This document shows, one piece after another, positions 1-8,698 of a stretch of 64,000 bases of DNA. Source of the DNA: an uncultured Planktomarina sp. (GTDB lineage Bacteria > Pseudomonadota > Alphaproteobacteria > Rhodobacterales > Rhodobacteraceae); assembly GCA_905181815.1 (NCBI GenBank), contig CAJIZA010000004.1:124001-188000 (forward strand), read 5' to 3'. The position numbers and the translations under genes were made by a program. Every line of letters begins with the position of its first letter. Positions within the stretch are counted from its first letter, which is position 1. The notes under the pieces are model-generated. The model did no database searches. It saw nothing but the letters and a program-made list of their open reading frames with translations, and was not told the DNA's origin.

Positions 1-868
1 TGACGCGCTCTGGATAAAGAGTCATCCGGTCTACCGCGTCATTGAGCAATTTGCCCCAAGTCGGAAAATCTGGAGGGAAACCAAACCCCAGAAAGGACAG
101 GGCACTCTCGGTAATGATGGCCGTAGCAATTCCCAAAGTGGCTGACACTAAGATCGGTGACATAACATTGGGCAGGATGTGATTCAAAATTAGATTGCGC
201 GGCGTGGTGCCAATCGAGCGGGCCGCAAGAATGAACTCCCGCTCTTTGAGCGCCAAAACATCCCCCCGCACAATGCGGGCCGTTTGCATCCAACTGGTTA
301 AACCAATCAACCCCACTATCAGTAAAAACGTGCCCATCTCAGGCCCGAGCGACAGGGCCAAGCTTTCGCGAAACAATACAGAGGCCACCAAGATCAGAGG
401 CAAAATCGGCAAGGCCAAAAACAGATCCGTCAAGCGCATCAGTGGGCCGTCACAGAGCCTGAAAAAACCTGCGATCAGCCCAACAAAGGTGCCCAGAACA
501 ATCGACAGGATCATCGCGGTCAAGCCAACGGAGATTGACACCCGCCCCCCGGAAAGAAACCGCGCCAAATTATCCCGACCCAAATTATCGGTGCCCAGCA
601 CATAGTGCCAATTCACCTTCGCGCTCGGATCCCAAAGCGCGACATAGATCGGCCGCGTGTCCCGAAGGGTGATAAAATCCCGTCCCGACGGCAGGTATTG
701 CGGATCATGTGGATAGACGAAAGGCCCCAGAAAAACACCCAGAATGATGAGCCCAAAGACCATAGCTCCGGCCATGGCGCCTTTGTGAGCGCGAAACTGC
801 CGCCAAACCTCCATCCAACGATTGGAAGGTGGGCGGTTGATGTCTAGGGGATCGGATAGCTCAGTCAT
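1..868 (-). CDS. Peptide-type ABC transporter permease (DppC/OppC-like), 3' end outside window
   Basis: Inner-membrane permease of a peptide/nickel-type ABC importer; it would pair with the permease just upstream. Reading from the ATG at 868 the frame stays open to the window edge (289 codons). It begins MTELSDPLDINRPPSN, has one early membrane segment, then a periplasmic stretch with the family-typical LGTDNLGRDNLARFLSGGR, and the cytoplasmic-loop region near the end (ESALSFLGFGFPPDFPTWG) that contacts the ATPase. The start overlaps the stop of the upstream permease gene by 8 bases, so the two are probably translationally coupled. The C-terminus is missing only because the window ends. The exact substrate cannot be told; DppC and OppC are equally possible. 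Confidence 0.9.
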   Translation of the reverse strand, partial: MTELSDPLDINRPPSNRWMEVWRQFRAHKGAMAGAMVFGLIILGVFLGPFVYPHDPQYLPSGRDFITLRDTRPIYVALWDPSAKVNWHYVLGTDNLGRDNLARFLSGGRVSISVGLTAMILSIVLGTFVGLIAGFFRLCDGPLMRLTDLFLALPILPLILVASVLFRESLALSLGPEMGTFLLIVGLIGLTSWMQTARIVRGDVLALKEREFILAARSIGTTPRNLILNHILPNVMSPILVSATLGIATAIITESALSFLGFGFPPDFPTWGKLLNDAVDRMTLYPERV

Positions 869-1868
869 AGCGGATCCTTGGGTCTAAAAGGCCATAAAGC
901 ACATCGGCAATCAAATTGAACAGCACGATCAAAATTGCGAAAATGAAGGTCAAGGTTTGCACCATCGGCAGATCATTGGCCTGAATGGCAGTGATAAGCA
1001 ATTGGCCAATGCCATTCACCTTGAAGACTTGTTCGGTAATGATTGCGCCGCCAAAAATCGACGGCACCCCAAGGGCGATCACCGTCACCACTGGGATCAT
1101 CGAATTGCGCAGAACATGAACCAAAACCACTGTAGCTTCGCTCAACCCCTTGGCGCGCGCGGTGCGCACATAGTCATGGCTAAGATTGTCGAGCATCGAG
1201 GCGCGCATGAAGCGGCTGATCTGGCTGGTGATCTGCAAAGCAAGAACCATGACGGGCAGGAACATCTGCCAAATCTGCACTTTAAAACTGGCCCAATCAT
1301 CGACCACATGCATCGTATCGTAGATCGACGGGAACCAACCCAGCTGCACCGAGAAAATCACAATCACCAAAACCCCAGAAAAAAATGGGGGCACGGAAAA
1401 TCCGATCATCGTGATGAATGTCCCAGCTTGGTCGAAGATGGAATATTGCCGATAAGCAGATATTATTCCAATCGGCAAGGCGATGAGAATACCCACCACA
1501 TAGGCCACCCCCACAACCCAAAGCGTTTGCGGCAAGCGCTGGATCACAATGTCAATCACCGGCGAGCGGGTTTGCCAAGAGATTACTCTGAGCTTTCCTT
1601 CTGCCAAGCCCGTGCCGAAAAGCGCATCAATGCCATTCAGCGGCTCTATCCAAAAAAACTGAATGATCCATTTAAAATATTGAATATGGATCGGCTGGCC
1701 GAGGCCAAGCGCTTCGCGCATCTGTTGCTTAACCTCGGGCGGAACGGTTAAAGGCACCTGTGCCATAGGATCGCCTGGGGCCAATTGCAGCAATAAAAAT
1801 ATCACAAGGGAAATGAACAAAAGTGTCGGAACCGCGAGGACAAGACGACGGATGGTAAATGTTAGCAT
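861..1868 (-). CDS. Peptide-type ABC transporter permease (DppB/OppB-like)
   Basis: Inner-membrane permease (335 aa) of a dipeptide/oligopeptide importer. The N-terminus MLTFTIRRLVLAVPTLLFIS is the usual first helix of DppB proteins and is followed by APGDPMAQVP, the family's conserved periplasmic start. About six membrane helices are visible, and the EAA-type loop lies around residues 225-245 (DYVRTARAKGLSEATVV), the ATPase contact. It ends LLDPRIRYD, the common C-terminus of this family. It lies between the binding protein gene and the second permease on the same strand, with a 73-bp gap upstream that holds a GC-rich hairpin. Substrate is inferred only from family membership. Confidence 0.93.
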   Translation of the reverse strand: MLTFTIRRLVLAVPTLLFISLVIFLLLQLAPGDPMAQVPLTVPPEVKQQMREALGLGQPIHIQYFKWIIQFFWIEPLNGIDALFGTGLAEGKLRVISWQTRSPVIDIVIQRLPQTLWVVGVAYVVGILIALPIGIISAYRQYSIFDQAGTFITMIGFSVPPFFSGVLVIVIFSVQLGWFPSIYDTMHVVDDWASFKVQIWQMFLPVMVLALQITSQISRFMRASMLDNLSHDYVRTARAKGLSEATVVLVHVLRNSMIPVVTVIALGVPSIFGGAIITEQVFKVNGIGQLLITAIQANDLPMVQTLTFIFAILIVLFNLIADVLYGLLDPRIRYD

Positions 1869-1908
1869 CGGCGATTTAGCTCATTTTCTTTAAAATAGTT
1901 TGCGAGTG

Positions 1909-1934
1909 GGCGCCCCACCCCAAGGCAGGGCGCC
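1909..1934 (-). terminator. GC-rich hairpin between binding-protein and permease genes (likely attenuator or mRNA stabiliser)
   Basis: A 7-bp perfect inverted repeat (GGCGCCC / GGGCGCC) with a 12-nt loop sits a few bases after the stop of the binding-protein gene and before the permease gene. There is no clear T-run, so a full intrinsic terminator is unlikely. In binding-protein-dependent operons such hairpins commonly protect the upstream message and reduce permease expression; that role here is inferred. Confidence 0.55.
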
Positions 1935-1941
1935 ACAAAAT

Positions 1942-3651
1942 TTACTTCAGACGATGCCAATCGGCAGCATTCCAAAGTTCGCTGTCCCAAACATTCAAGA
2001 CAACACCACCCAGATTATTGGCATGGGCAGACAATCTGCCCCGATGAACCAGTGGGATCATCGCGCCTTCGGAGACGGCCATATCGTTCAACTGGCGGGC
2101 AATGGATGCGCGCTCGCCGGCATCGGCTGTTGTGGCCAATTGCGCATGCAAGGCGTCATATTCCGCTGAACAGAAGCGCGAGATATTCTCACCCTGCCAT
2201 TGTGACGCAGGCGATGGCGCTTTGTCACACAGAAGGTTCGCGAGATAGGACTGTGGATCTGTGCCGTTGAAAGTATTGGCGTACATTTCCAAATCTGCAT
2301 AGAATTTTTGGAATGTATCAGGTGATCCAGGATCGCCACCAAAGAAGACAGAGGCACTGATGTTGCGCAATTCTATATCAATACCAATCTCACTCCACCA
2401 CTGTTTGATCAGAGCTTGGAAGTCCTGACGAACAGCGTTTGTCGAGGTTTGATAGGTCATGCGCAGCGGCACGCCGTCTTTTTCACGCACCCCGTCACCA
2501 TCGGTGTCCACAATACCAGCCGCATCAAGCATCGCATTTGCACCAGCGATATCTTGGGTCGAGCAATCGAATGTGTTTGAGTTCACCGCCGCTGGCGCAG
2601 GCACCCAGTTACAAGTCACTTTGCCCGCCTTGCCGTAGCCTATTTCCACCAAAAGCTCTCGATCAATCGCCAAGGACATGGCTTTGTATACCGCAGGATC
2701 TTGAAGGTAAGGATGCGGACGGATCACCGCACGCTCATCCGGGCCCAGCGCTGGATCTGGGTTGGTGTGGTTGAGCATGATGCGCTCAACCAAAGGACCA
2801 AAGCCCGCCACAGGCGTACCTTTGCCGGCAGCTTCCATTTGAGCAATCACATCCGGTGCCAACTGAAGGTTCCAAGCGTAGTCATATTCACCAGTTTCCA
2901 TCACCGAGCGCCCGGCAGCAGCAGCATCGCCGCCACCTTTGAAGGTCACTTTGGCAAAGGCAGGCTTGCCAGCCTCACGGTAGTTGCCATTCGCCGACAA
3001 AACAATAACGTCATTGGGACGGAATTCATCGACTACATATGCACCTGTGCCGACGGGGTTAAAGTTTTCTTCGGTGCATTCCGATGCCTTTGCTCCCACA
3101 CAATTGGCAAATTGCGCTGCTTGCAAAATCGGGCTTTCACCACCCACAAAGGGTCCATACGGGAAGGGTGTTTGCTGTTCAAAATTCACCACAACGGTCT
3201 GTGCATCCGGGGTTTCCACAGAGCTCACACCATTGAATTTTGTCACCTGCGCACAGCCACCATCGGGATCAGTGCAATATTCATAGGTGAACTTCACATC
3301 TGCAGAGGTGAAGGGCGTACCGTCAGACCACGTGATACCGGGCGTGATGTTCCAGGTTATGGAGGTGAGATCTGCGCTCACGCCGCCATTGGCCACAGTC
3401 GGAACACTATCCACGAGCCAAGGCACCAATTCACCTTTTTCATTATAGCGCGCCAATGGCTCAATAACCAAAGATGCTGCTTCCACATCCTTTGTGCCAC
3501 CAGACAAAAATGGATTTAGAATAGAGGGTGCTTGCCAATAGATAATCTTGACTTCGCCGTCTCTTCCGCGGGCTTCATGGCCATCGGCCACCGCCATTGT
3601 GCTCATTCCAACCAGCGCAGCTGATCCGAACATGAGTGCAAAATGTTTCAT
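1942..3651 (-). CDS. ABC transporter substrate-binding protein, family 5 (peptide type)
   Basis: Periplasmic solute-binding protein (569 aa) that captures the ligand for the permeases downstream. It opens with a signal peptide (MKHFALMFGSAALVGMSTMAVA, cut before DGHE). The mature part shows the SBP_bac_5 pattern: PSILNPFLSGG near the N-terminus, IEPLARYNEKGELVPWLVDS around residue 75, and ITWSDGTPFTSADVKFTYE around 110. Length is normal for the family. It is first in a same-strand set with the two permeases; the ATPase gene is divergent from it, separated by an AT-rich 289-bp intergenic region that must contain promoters for both directions. The ligand (dipeptide, oligopeptide or other) is not determinable from sequence alone. 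Confidence 0.93.
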   Translation of the reverse strand: MKHFALMFGSAALVGMSTMAVADGHEARGRDGEVKIIYWQAPSILNPFLSGGTKDVEAASLVIEPLARYNEKGELVPWLVDSVPTVANGGVSADLTSITWNITPGITWSDGTPFTSADVKFTYEYCTDPDGGCAQVTKFNGVSSVETPDAQTVVVNFEQQTPFPYGPFVGGESPILQAAQFANCVGAKASECTEENFNPVGTGAYVVDEFRPNDVIVLSANGNYREAGKPAFAKVTFKGGGDAAAAGRSVMETGEYDYAWNLQLAPDVIAQMEAAGKGTPVAGFGPLVERIMLNHTNPDPALGPDERAVIRPHPYLQDPAVYKAMSLAIDRELLVEIGYGKAGKVTCNWVPAPAAVNSNTFDCSTQDIAGANAMLDAAGIVDTDGDGVREKDGVPLRMTYQTSTNAVRQDFQALIKQWWSEIGIDIELRNISASVFFGGDPGSPDTFQKFYADLEMYANTFNGTDPQSYLANLLCDKAPSPASQWQGENISRFCSAEYDALHAQLATTADAGERASIARQLNDMAVSEGAMIPLVHRGRLSAHANNLGGVVLNVWDSELWNAADWHRLK

Positions 3652-3940
3652 ATTTCTCTCCCTGATTAATAGTCTTAATGGGAATTTATTTCAAAAAGTA
3701 TTTTCAACTTTGATCAAATTTCTTTTCGAATTTGTTCAGAAAAATGAAAAATACCGTCCGCATTCCCGTCGTGAGCTTATCAACAACCGGCTTAACCGAA
3801 AAATCAAGTATTTTTTAACTAAATTTAACTAGACAAGTAACATCCCCAAACGCAGAATGCCCCCAGTTTGAGCAAATATACAACTTAGAAAATTGTGTTT
3901 AATGCTTTGAAAACATAACCGATTACCCAATGAGGTTTTG

Positions 3941-5752
3941 ATGTTAGAGCATCCGATTGCGCGTTTTGAAAACTTGAAAGTGGAGTTTAAAACCCAAGAT
4001 GGACCAGTCGAAGCCGTAAAAGGGGTGAGCTTTGACATCGCAGCAGGCGAGACTGTAGCCATCGTTGGCGAAAGCGGTTCAGGCAAATCTGTATCATCTC
4101 TCAGCCTCATGCGCCTTGTGGAATATGGCGGTGGAGAAATTTCAGATGGACGGTTATTGTTCGACCGTGGCGCCGCCGGACCGATTGATTTGCGCACAAT
4201 GGACCCCAAAGACATGCGCGCCATTCGTGGCCGCGAGATTGGCATGATTTTCCAAGAACCCATGACCTCCCTCAACCCGGTCTTTACGATTGGGAGGCAG
4301 CTTATGGAAGGTCTGCGGCTGCATATGGGCCTGAGCAAGGCGGCCGCCCGCAGCCGCGCAATTGAACTGTTGCGGCAAGTGCGAATTCCCGAACCGGAGC
4401 GCCGGCTGGACCAATATCCGCATGAATTGTCCGGCGGCATGCGCCAAAGGGTGGTCATCGCAATGGCGCTCGCCTGCGAGCCCCGGCTCTTGATTGCGGA
4501 TGAGCCAACCACCGCTCTGGATGTCACTATTCAGGCTGAAATTCTGGGGCTGATAAATAAGCTCCAAAAGGACACTGGCACAGCTGTAATGTTCATCACC
4601 CATGACATGGCCGTAGTGGCACAGATGGCCGATCGCGTTGTGGTGATGTTTCGCGGTGAGAAAGTCGAAGAAGGCCCCGTAGAGGATATTTTTAAAAACC
4701 CGCAGCACCCCTATACACAAAACTTACTCGCCGCTGTGCCCAAGCTGGGTGAGATGCGCGGCCAACCCACACCCAAGCCTCTCAGCTTAATTGGGCAGCC
4801 AGAAAAGTCGCTCATAGGCTCGGTTCCCCCCACAGAGGAAGTCCTACTCGATGTGCGCAATCTAACCACGCGCTTTAGCGTGAAAGGGGGCTTTTTTCGC
4901 CGCAAGGTGGCGCGAGTGCATGCTTTGGAGAATGTTTCGTTTTCTATCAAGAAAGGCGCCACCCTCAGCTTGGTTGGAGAGTCAGGGTCCGGAAAATCGA
5001 CCTGTGGCCGCTCAATTCTACGTTTGGAGGAGCCGCAATCAGGCTCCATCAAGTTGGGCGATACAGATGTTTTGGCGCTAGATTCGGCCGGCCTGCGCGA
5101 AGCGCGGCGTGATATGCAAATGGTGTTTCAGGATCCTTTTGCCTCATTGAACCCCCAAATGACCCTCGCCGATCAAGTCGCTGAGCCGATGAAAAATTAC
5201 AATATGGCTCAGGGCTCCGAATTATTGGATCGCGTGGCAAGGTTATTCGATAGGGTCGAATTACCCCGCGCCTTCATGCGCCGCTTTCCCCATGAGCTGT
5301 CCGGCGGCCAACGCCAACGCATCGCCATTGCCCGCGCTTTGGCACTGAACCCCAAACTGCTGATTGCCGATGAGGCCGTCAGCGCGCTAGATGTCTCAGT
5401 TCAAGCACAAGTCTTGAATCTTATGTTGGAGCTGCAGGCGGAGCTTGGTATCTCCATGCTCTTTATCAGCCACGATATGGCAGTAGTGGAACGTGTCAGC
5501 CACCACGTTGCAGTCATGTATCTGGGGCAGATCGTCGAGATCGGCACGCGCCAAGAAGTTTTCGAGGACCCCAGACATGATTACACCAAAACGCTTATGT
5601 CAGCGGTGCCCGTAGCAGACCCACGCCAAAGAACCTTGAAGGCAGACTTTGAAAGTAAGCCGATCCCCTCCCCTATTCACCCGCTCGATTATGATCCCGG
5701 CCCAACCGAATACACCCATTTAGGTGGCCAGCATTATATTCTTAACTCGTAA
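3941..5752 (+). CDS. Fused double ABC ATPase (DppD-DppF type)
   Basis: Cytoplasmic ATP-hydrolysing subunit of the peptide importer, with the two ATPases that are often separate (DppD and DppF) in one 603-aa chain. Domain one has Walker A GESGSGKS at 43-50, signature LSGGMRQR and Walker B LLIADEPT. Domain two repeats the set: GESGSGKST near 345, LSGGQRQR, LLIADEAVSALD. Oligopeptide-type C-terminal regions follow each domain (NPQHPYTQNLLAAVP and DPRHDYTKTLMSAVP). The ATG at 3941 is preferred over the TTG at 3938 because TGAGG lies five bases before it. Transcribed divergently from the binding-protein gene and 14 bases before the amidohydrolase gene, so transport and hydrolysis are probably co-regulated. 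Confidence 0.95.
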   Translation: MLEHPIARFENLKVEFKTQDGPVEAVKGVSFDIAAGETVAIVGESGSGKSVSSLSLMRLVEYGGGEISDGRLLFDRGAAGPIDLRTMDPKDMRAIRGREIGMIFQEPMTSLNPVFTIGRQLMEGLRLHMGLSKAAARSRAIELLRQVRIPEPERRLDQYPHELSGGMRQRVVIAMALACEPRLLIADEPTTALDVTIQAEILGLINKLQKDTGTAVMFITHDMAVVAQMADRVVVMFRGEKVEEGPVEDIFKNPQHPYTQNLLAAVPKLGEMRGQPTPKPLSLIGQPEKSLIGSVPPTEEVLLDVRNLTTRFSVKGGFFRRKVARVHALENVSFSIKKGATLSLVGESGSGKSTCGRSILRLEEPQSGSIKLGDTDVLALDSAGLREARRDMQMVFQDPFASLNPQMTLADQVAEPMKNYNMAQGSELLDRVARLFDRVELPRAFMRRFPHELSGGQRQRIAIARALALNPKLLIADEAVSALDVSVQAQVLNLMLELQAELGISMLFISHDMAVVERVSHHVAVMYLGQIVEIGTRQEVFEDPRHDYTKTLMSAVPVADPRQRTLKADFESKPIPSPIHPLDYDPGPTEYTHLGGQHYILNS

Positions 5753-5766
5753 ACCAGAGGTGCCCT

Positions 5767-6933
5767 ATGGCCATTCGCAATCGTTTTTCAGAACTGCTGC
5801 CCGAAATTACTGCTTGGCGGCGTGACATTCACGAAAATCCTGAGCTTTTGTTCGAGACCCACCGCACATCACAATTTGTCGCCGATAGGCTGGCAGAATT
5901 TGACTGTGATGAGATCGTCACAGGCATTGGCCGTACGGGTGTTGTGGCGCTCATAAAAGGGCGCTCCGATAGCAAAGGTAGGGTTGTGGGCCTACGGGCC
6001 GATATGGACGCGCTGCCAATAGAAGAGGCCACTGGATTGCCCTATGCCTCCAAAACCCCCGGTGTGATGCATGCCTGCGGCCATGATGGCCACACTGCAA
6101 TGCTTCTGGGGGCTGCAAAATATCTCGCCGAAACCCGCAATTTTGATGGAACCGTTGCGGTGATCTTTCAGCCAGCCGAAGAAGGCGGCGGCGGCGGGCT
6201 TGAAATGTGCAAAGACGGCATGATGGAACGGTTTGGTATCGATGAAGTGTATGGCATGCACAATTGGCCTGGCCGACCCATTGGTAGCTTCGCCATTCGA
6301 CCCGGTCCGTTCTTTGCCGCAACTGATACGTTTGAAATTATCATGGAGGGCAAGGGCGGCCATGCGGCCAAACCCAATGAAACAGTCGATTCTATCGTAA
6401 TGGCCGCTCAATGCATCACCGCCTTGCAAACCATTGCTGCCCGAAACGCCGATCCAGTGGAGCAAATCGTTGTGTCAGTGACCTCATTTGAAAGCTCGTC
6501 CAAAGCCTTCAATGTCATCCCGCAGTCGGTCACATTGCGCGGCACAGTACGCACTTTGATCCCCGAAATGCGAGCTCTGGGGCGCGACCGGATTTATGAC
6601 ATTTGCACCCATACCGCAGCTGTCTTCGGTGGCGTGGCGCATATCACCTATACAGAGGGCTACCCAACCACAGTCAATCATGAAGCGGAAACCAAATTCG
6701 CCGCCAAGGCCGCTGCGAATGTCTCGGGAGACTGCGATTTTGCGCCCCTGGTCATGGGCGGTGAAGATTTTTCCTATATGCTAGAGGAGCGCCCTGGCGC
6801 ATATATTCTTATGGGAAACGGCGACGGCGCCAGCGTGCATCACCCGGAATATAACTTCAATGATGAGGCCATTCCTGCTGGCTGCTCCTGGTGGGTGGAA
6901 ATGGCTGAAACTCGACTTGGCACCGCGGAATAG
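5767..6933 (+). CDS. M20 family metallo-amidohydrolase (hippurate hydrolase/HipO-like)
   Basis: Cytoplasmic zinc- or manganese-dependent hydrolase that removes acyl groups from amino acids or short peptides (388 aa). Metal-binding motifs of the M20D group are visible: RADMDALPI around 78-86, MHACGHDGHTAM at 101-112 with the Cys ligand C104, the catalytic/ligand glutamates in PAEEGGGG near 138, GMHNWPG near 161, and GGEDFSYM near the C-terminus. It follows the fused ATPase gene after 14 bases, so a transported N-acyl amino acid or peptide is a plausible substrate (inference). Subfamily members act on hippurate, indole-acetyl amino acids or N-acetyl-diaminopimelate; sequence alone does not decide. 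Confidence 0.93.
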   Translation: MAIRNRFSELLPEITAWRRDIHENPELLFETHRTSQFVADRLAEFDCDEIVTGIGRTGVVALIKGRSDSKGRVVGLRADMDALPIEEATGLPYASKTPGVMHACGHDGHTAMLLGAAKYLAETRNFDGTVAVIFQPAEEGGGGGLEMCKDGMMERFGIDEVYGMHNWPGRPIGSFAIRPGPFFAATDTFEIIMEGKGGHAAKPNETVDSIVMAAQCITALQTIAARNADPVEQIVVSVTSFESSSKAFNVIPQSVTLRGTVRTLIPEMRALGRDRIYDICTHTAAVFGGVAHITYTEGYPTTVNHEAETKFAAKAAANVSGDCDFAPLVMGGEDFSYMLEERPGAYILMGNGDGASVHHPEYNFNDEAIPAGCSWWVEMAETRLGTAE

Positions 6934-7092
6934 CCAGGCACTGGCCAGCCATCCTACAAAAACCTGCATTGTCCGGAGGCTCTGGCCTTTGCGCAAGCAA
7001 TTTATTTCAAATCATAAAAAACTGTTAAAGAAGTCTGACATTTTTTACAGGCTAACATTCTAAATTCTTAATTTATTTTAGGCCATTTAATA

Positions 7093-8407
7093 ATGCGCTA
7101 TTTTCTGCGCCGCTTGCGCGTTGTGACCTCTTTTGCAACGCTGTTTTTAATGCTGTCCTCCCCTCTGCGCGCGGATTTGACCACAGCACGCATTGCCCTC
7201 CAAACAAGAAAATTTGAGCTGGCCTTGGCACAGGCGGAGGATCTTGCTGTGACCCATCCCTGCGACAACGCCGTGATCGTCGTACGGGCTCATGTGGAGC
7301 TGGGACAGTTCAAAAAAGCCCAGACATCTGCCGCGCACGCGCCTTGGCGTCAAAACTGGCGGCCCCCCACATCCTAAAAGCCCTCGCACTGCACGGCCTG
7401 GGCAAACCGCGGCGGGCCATGTTTCACCTGCGCCGCGCGTGGATCTCAGCACAGAGCAAAATGAGCGGATCACGGCCACCCGCCTATTGCGACAGATACA
7501 AGCGGGCTTAACGGTAAAAATATCTGGCGGTCTGGACATCGCCCCTCGAGCAATATCAACAAGATTTCCTATTTGACCACTCATGCATCGATCAACCCAC
7601 TCACCGGCGCTTTGCAAACCATCCCTTGGACAGCCAATGAACCAGAACGCAGCGGGTACGGCCTATTGCTCTGGAGTGGGTTTAGCTATGCCCTGCCCAA
7701 GACGAAATTGGGCACGCAGCTTGCAAGCCTCAATCTATCCACTGATATTTATAACGAGCCGCGTTTCAATCGTACCTCATTGAGCATCAATCATGGGCTG
7801 GTATTAACTCCAGCCGCACAACACCAAGCCACTTTGACGCAAGCCTTCACTGCCGTCAACCAATGGAACGTCTTTGAATCGCATACATTTTCTTCGAGCT
7901 AGTCACGTCGCTATGCTCTTCGCGATCCCCAAAATCCCCGACAAACTACCCTGCGCGATTGCTCCCTTGGCACCAATATAATCACCCGCCCAGATGGCAA
8001 AGACAGCCGGGTGCTAAAAACCAGCTTGCGCCACTATTGGCCCGCCAGCTGATCCAATCAATTTAATCTTAGCCTTGGCTACACAAATCGATTTTCTGAC
8101 GCTGCGGACGTGGGCAATCAAGAGATTAAGATCGATCTTGGATGGCGCCCAATTTTTCAAACATCGCCCTACGTCCTGAATTTCAATTTCTCACTGTCCC
8201 TGGCAAAATGGAAAGGTCTAGAGATCACTTTCCCAGAAAGGAGGCGCGTGAGTTACCAAAATTTCGTTGAACCTGAGCAACCCTAATTTGAGCTATTTGG
8301 GCCTGATCCCCTCCGCACAATATTTATTTCTTTATCACGACGCCATTATAGAAATGTTTCGCGTCCGCAGTGATGCTATGTTTATTCGGCTGACCAATGC
8401 ATTCTAG
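7093..8407 (+). pseudogene. Decayed Slam/DUF560-like outer-membrane beta-barrel protein gene
   Basis: The remains read as one gene in changing frames. The first piece (7093-7377) has a signal peptide (MRYFLRRLRVVTSFATLF... ending SSPLRA) and a TPR-like region with ALQTRKFELALAQAEDLA. After a frameshift near 7375 come more helical repeats (LHGLGKPRRAMFHLRRAW), then barrel-like strands in 7573-7902. Stops follow at about 7900, 8050 and 8284. The last strand reads LSNPNLSYLGLIPSAQY and ends IRLTNAF before a stop at 8405-8407, with the terminal phenylalanine typical of outer-membrane barrels. N-terminal TPR plus C-terminal barrel is the layout of surface lipoprotein assembly modifiers (Slam). Family assignment is from pattern memory and is moderately sure; the decay itself is clear. 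Confidence 0.65.
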
Positions 8408-8462
8408 AGCATATCTTATCCATGCTTCACATGGAGCGGCGTTTACAAACCTGTAGGAAAAC

Positions 8463-8538
8463 TGGCAGGGGCTGAGGGACTCGAACCCACGACCCTCGGT
8501 TTTGGAGACCGATGCTCTACCAACTGAGCTAAACCCCT
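8463..8538 (-). tRNA. tRNA-Trp (anticodon CCA)
   Basis: A full 76-nt cloverleaf can be drawn: acceptor AGGGGTT with AGCCCCT, discriminator G and encoded CCA; D-arm with AGCTCAGTTGGTAGAGC; anticodon loop CTCCAAA giving anticodon CCA; T-arm with GGTTCGAGTCC. Its start and end match the E. coli tRNA-Trp pattern. It lies downstream of tuf on the same strand, but behind a strong terminator, so it probably has its own promoter. Confidence 0.96.
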
Positions 8539-8649
8539 GCAACTGAGAGGGTGACTACGCATAAATGCGGGTCATTGCAAGGGGCCGATTGCGTGATCTG
8601 ACTGTGAAATGTCGATTTCTCCAATGGATCATCTGCGCAAGGTGCCACG

Positions 8650-8673
8650 AAAAAAGGCGGCCCGAAGACCACC
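8650..8673 (-). terminator. Intrinsic terminator of tuf
   Basis: Read on the minus strand, GGTGGTC and GGCCGCC form a 7-bp stem (with two G-T pairs) closed by a TTCG tetraloop and followed by six T. It starts 26 bases after the tuf stop codon. This is a textbook rho-independent terminator and separates tuf from tRNA-Trp. Confidence 0.88.
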
Positions 8674-8698
8674 CTAATGCCGTCAATCCAAAGCTGGA

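Noticed and set aside
957-1751. Long plus-strand frame of 264 codons
   Set aside because: Antisense to the oppB-like permease; composition is that of a shadow frame (many His and Arg, no family features).
2701-3519. Plus-strand frame of 272 codons
   Set aside because: Antisense to the substrate-binding protein gene, which has strong family motifs and a signal peptide.
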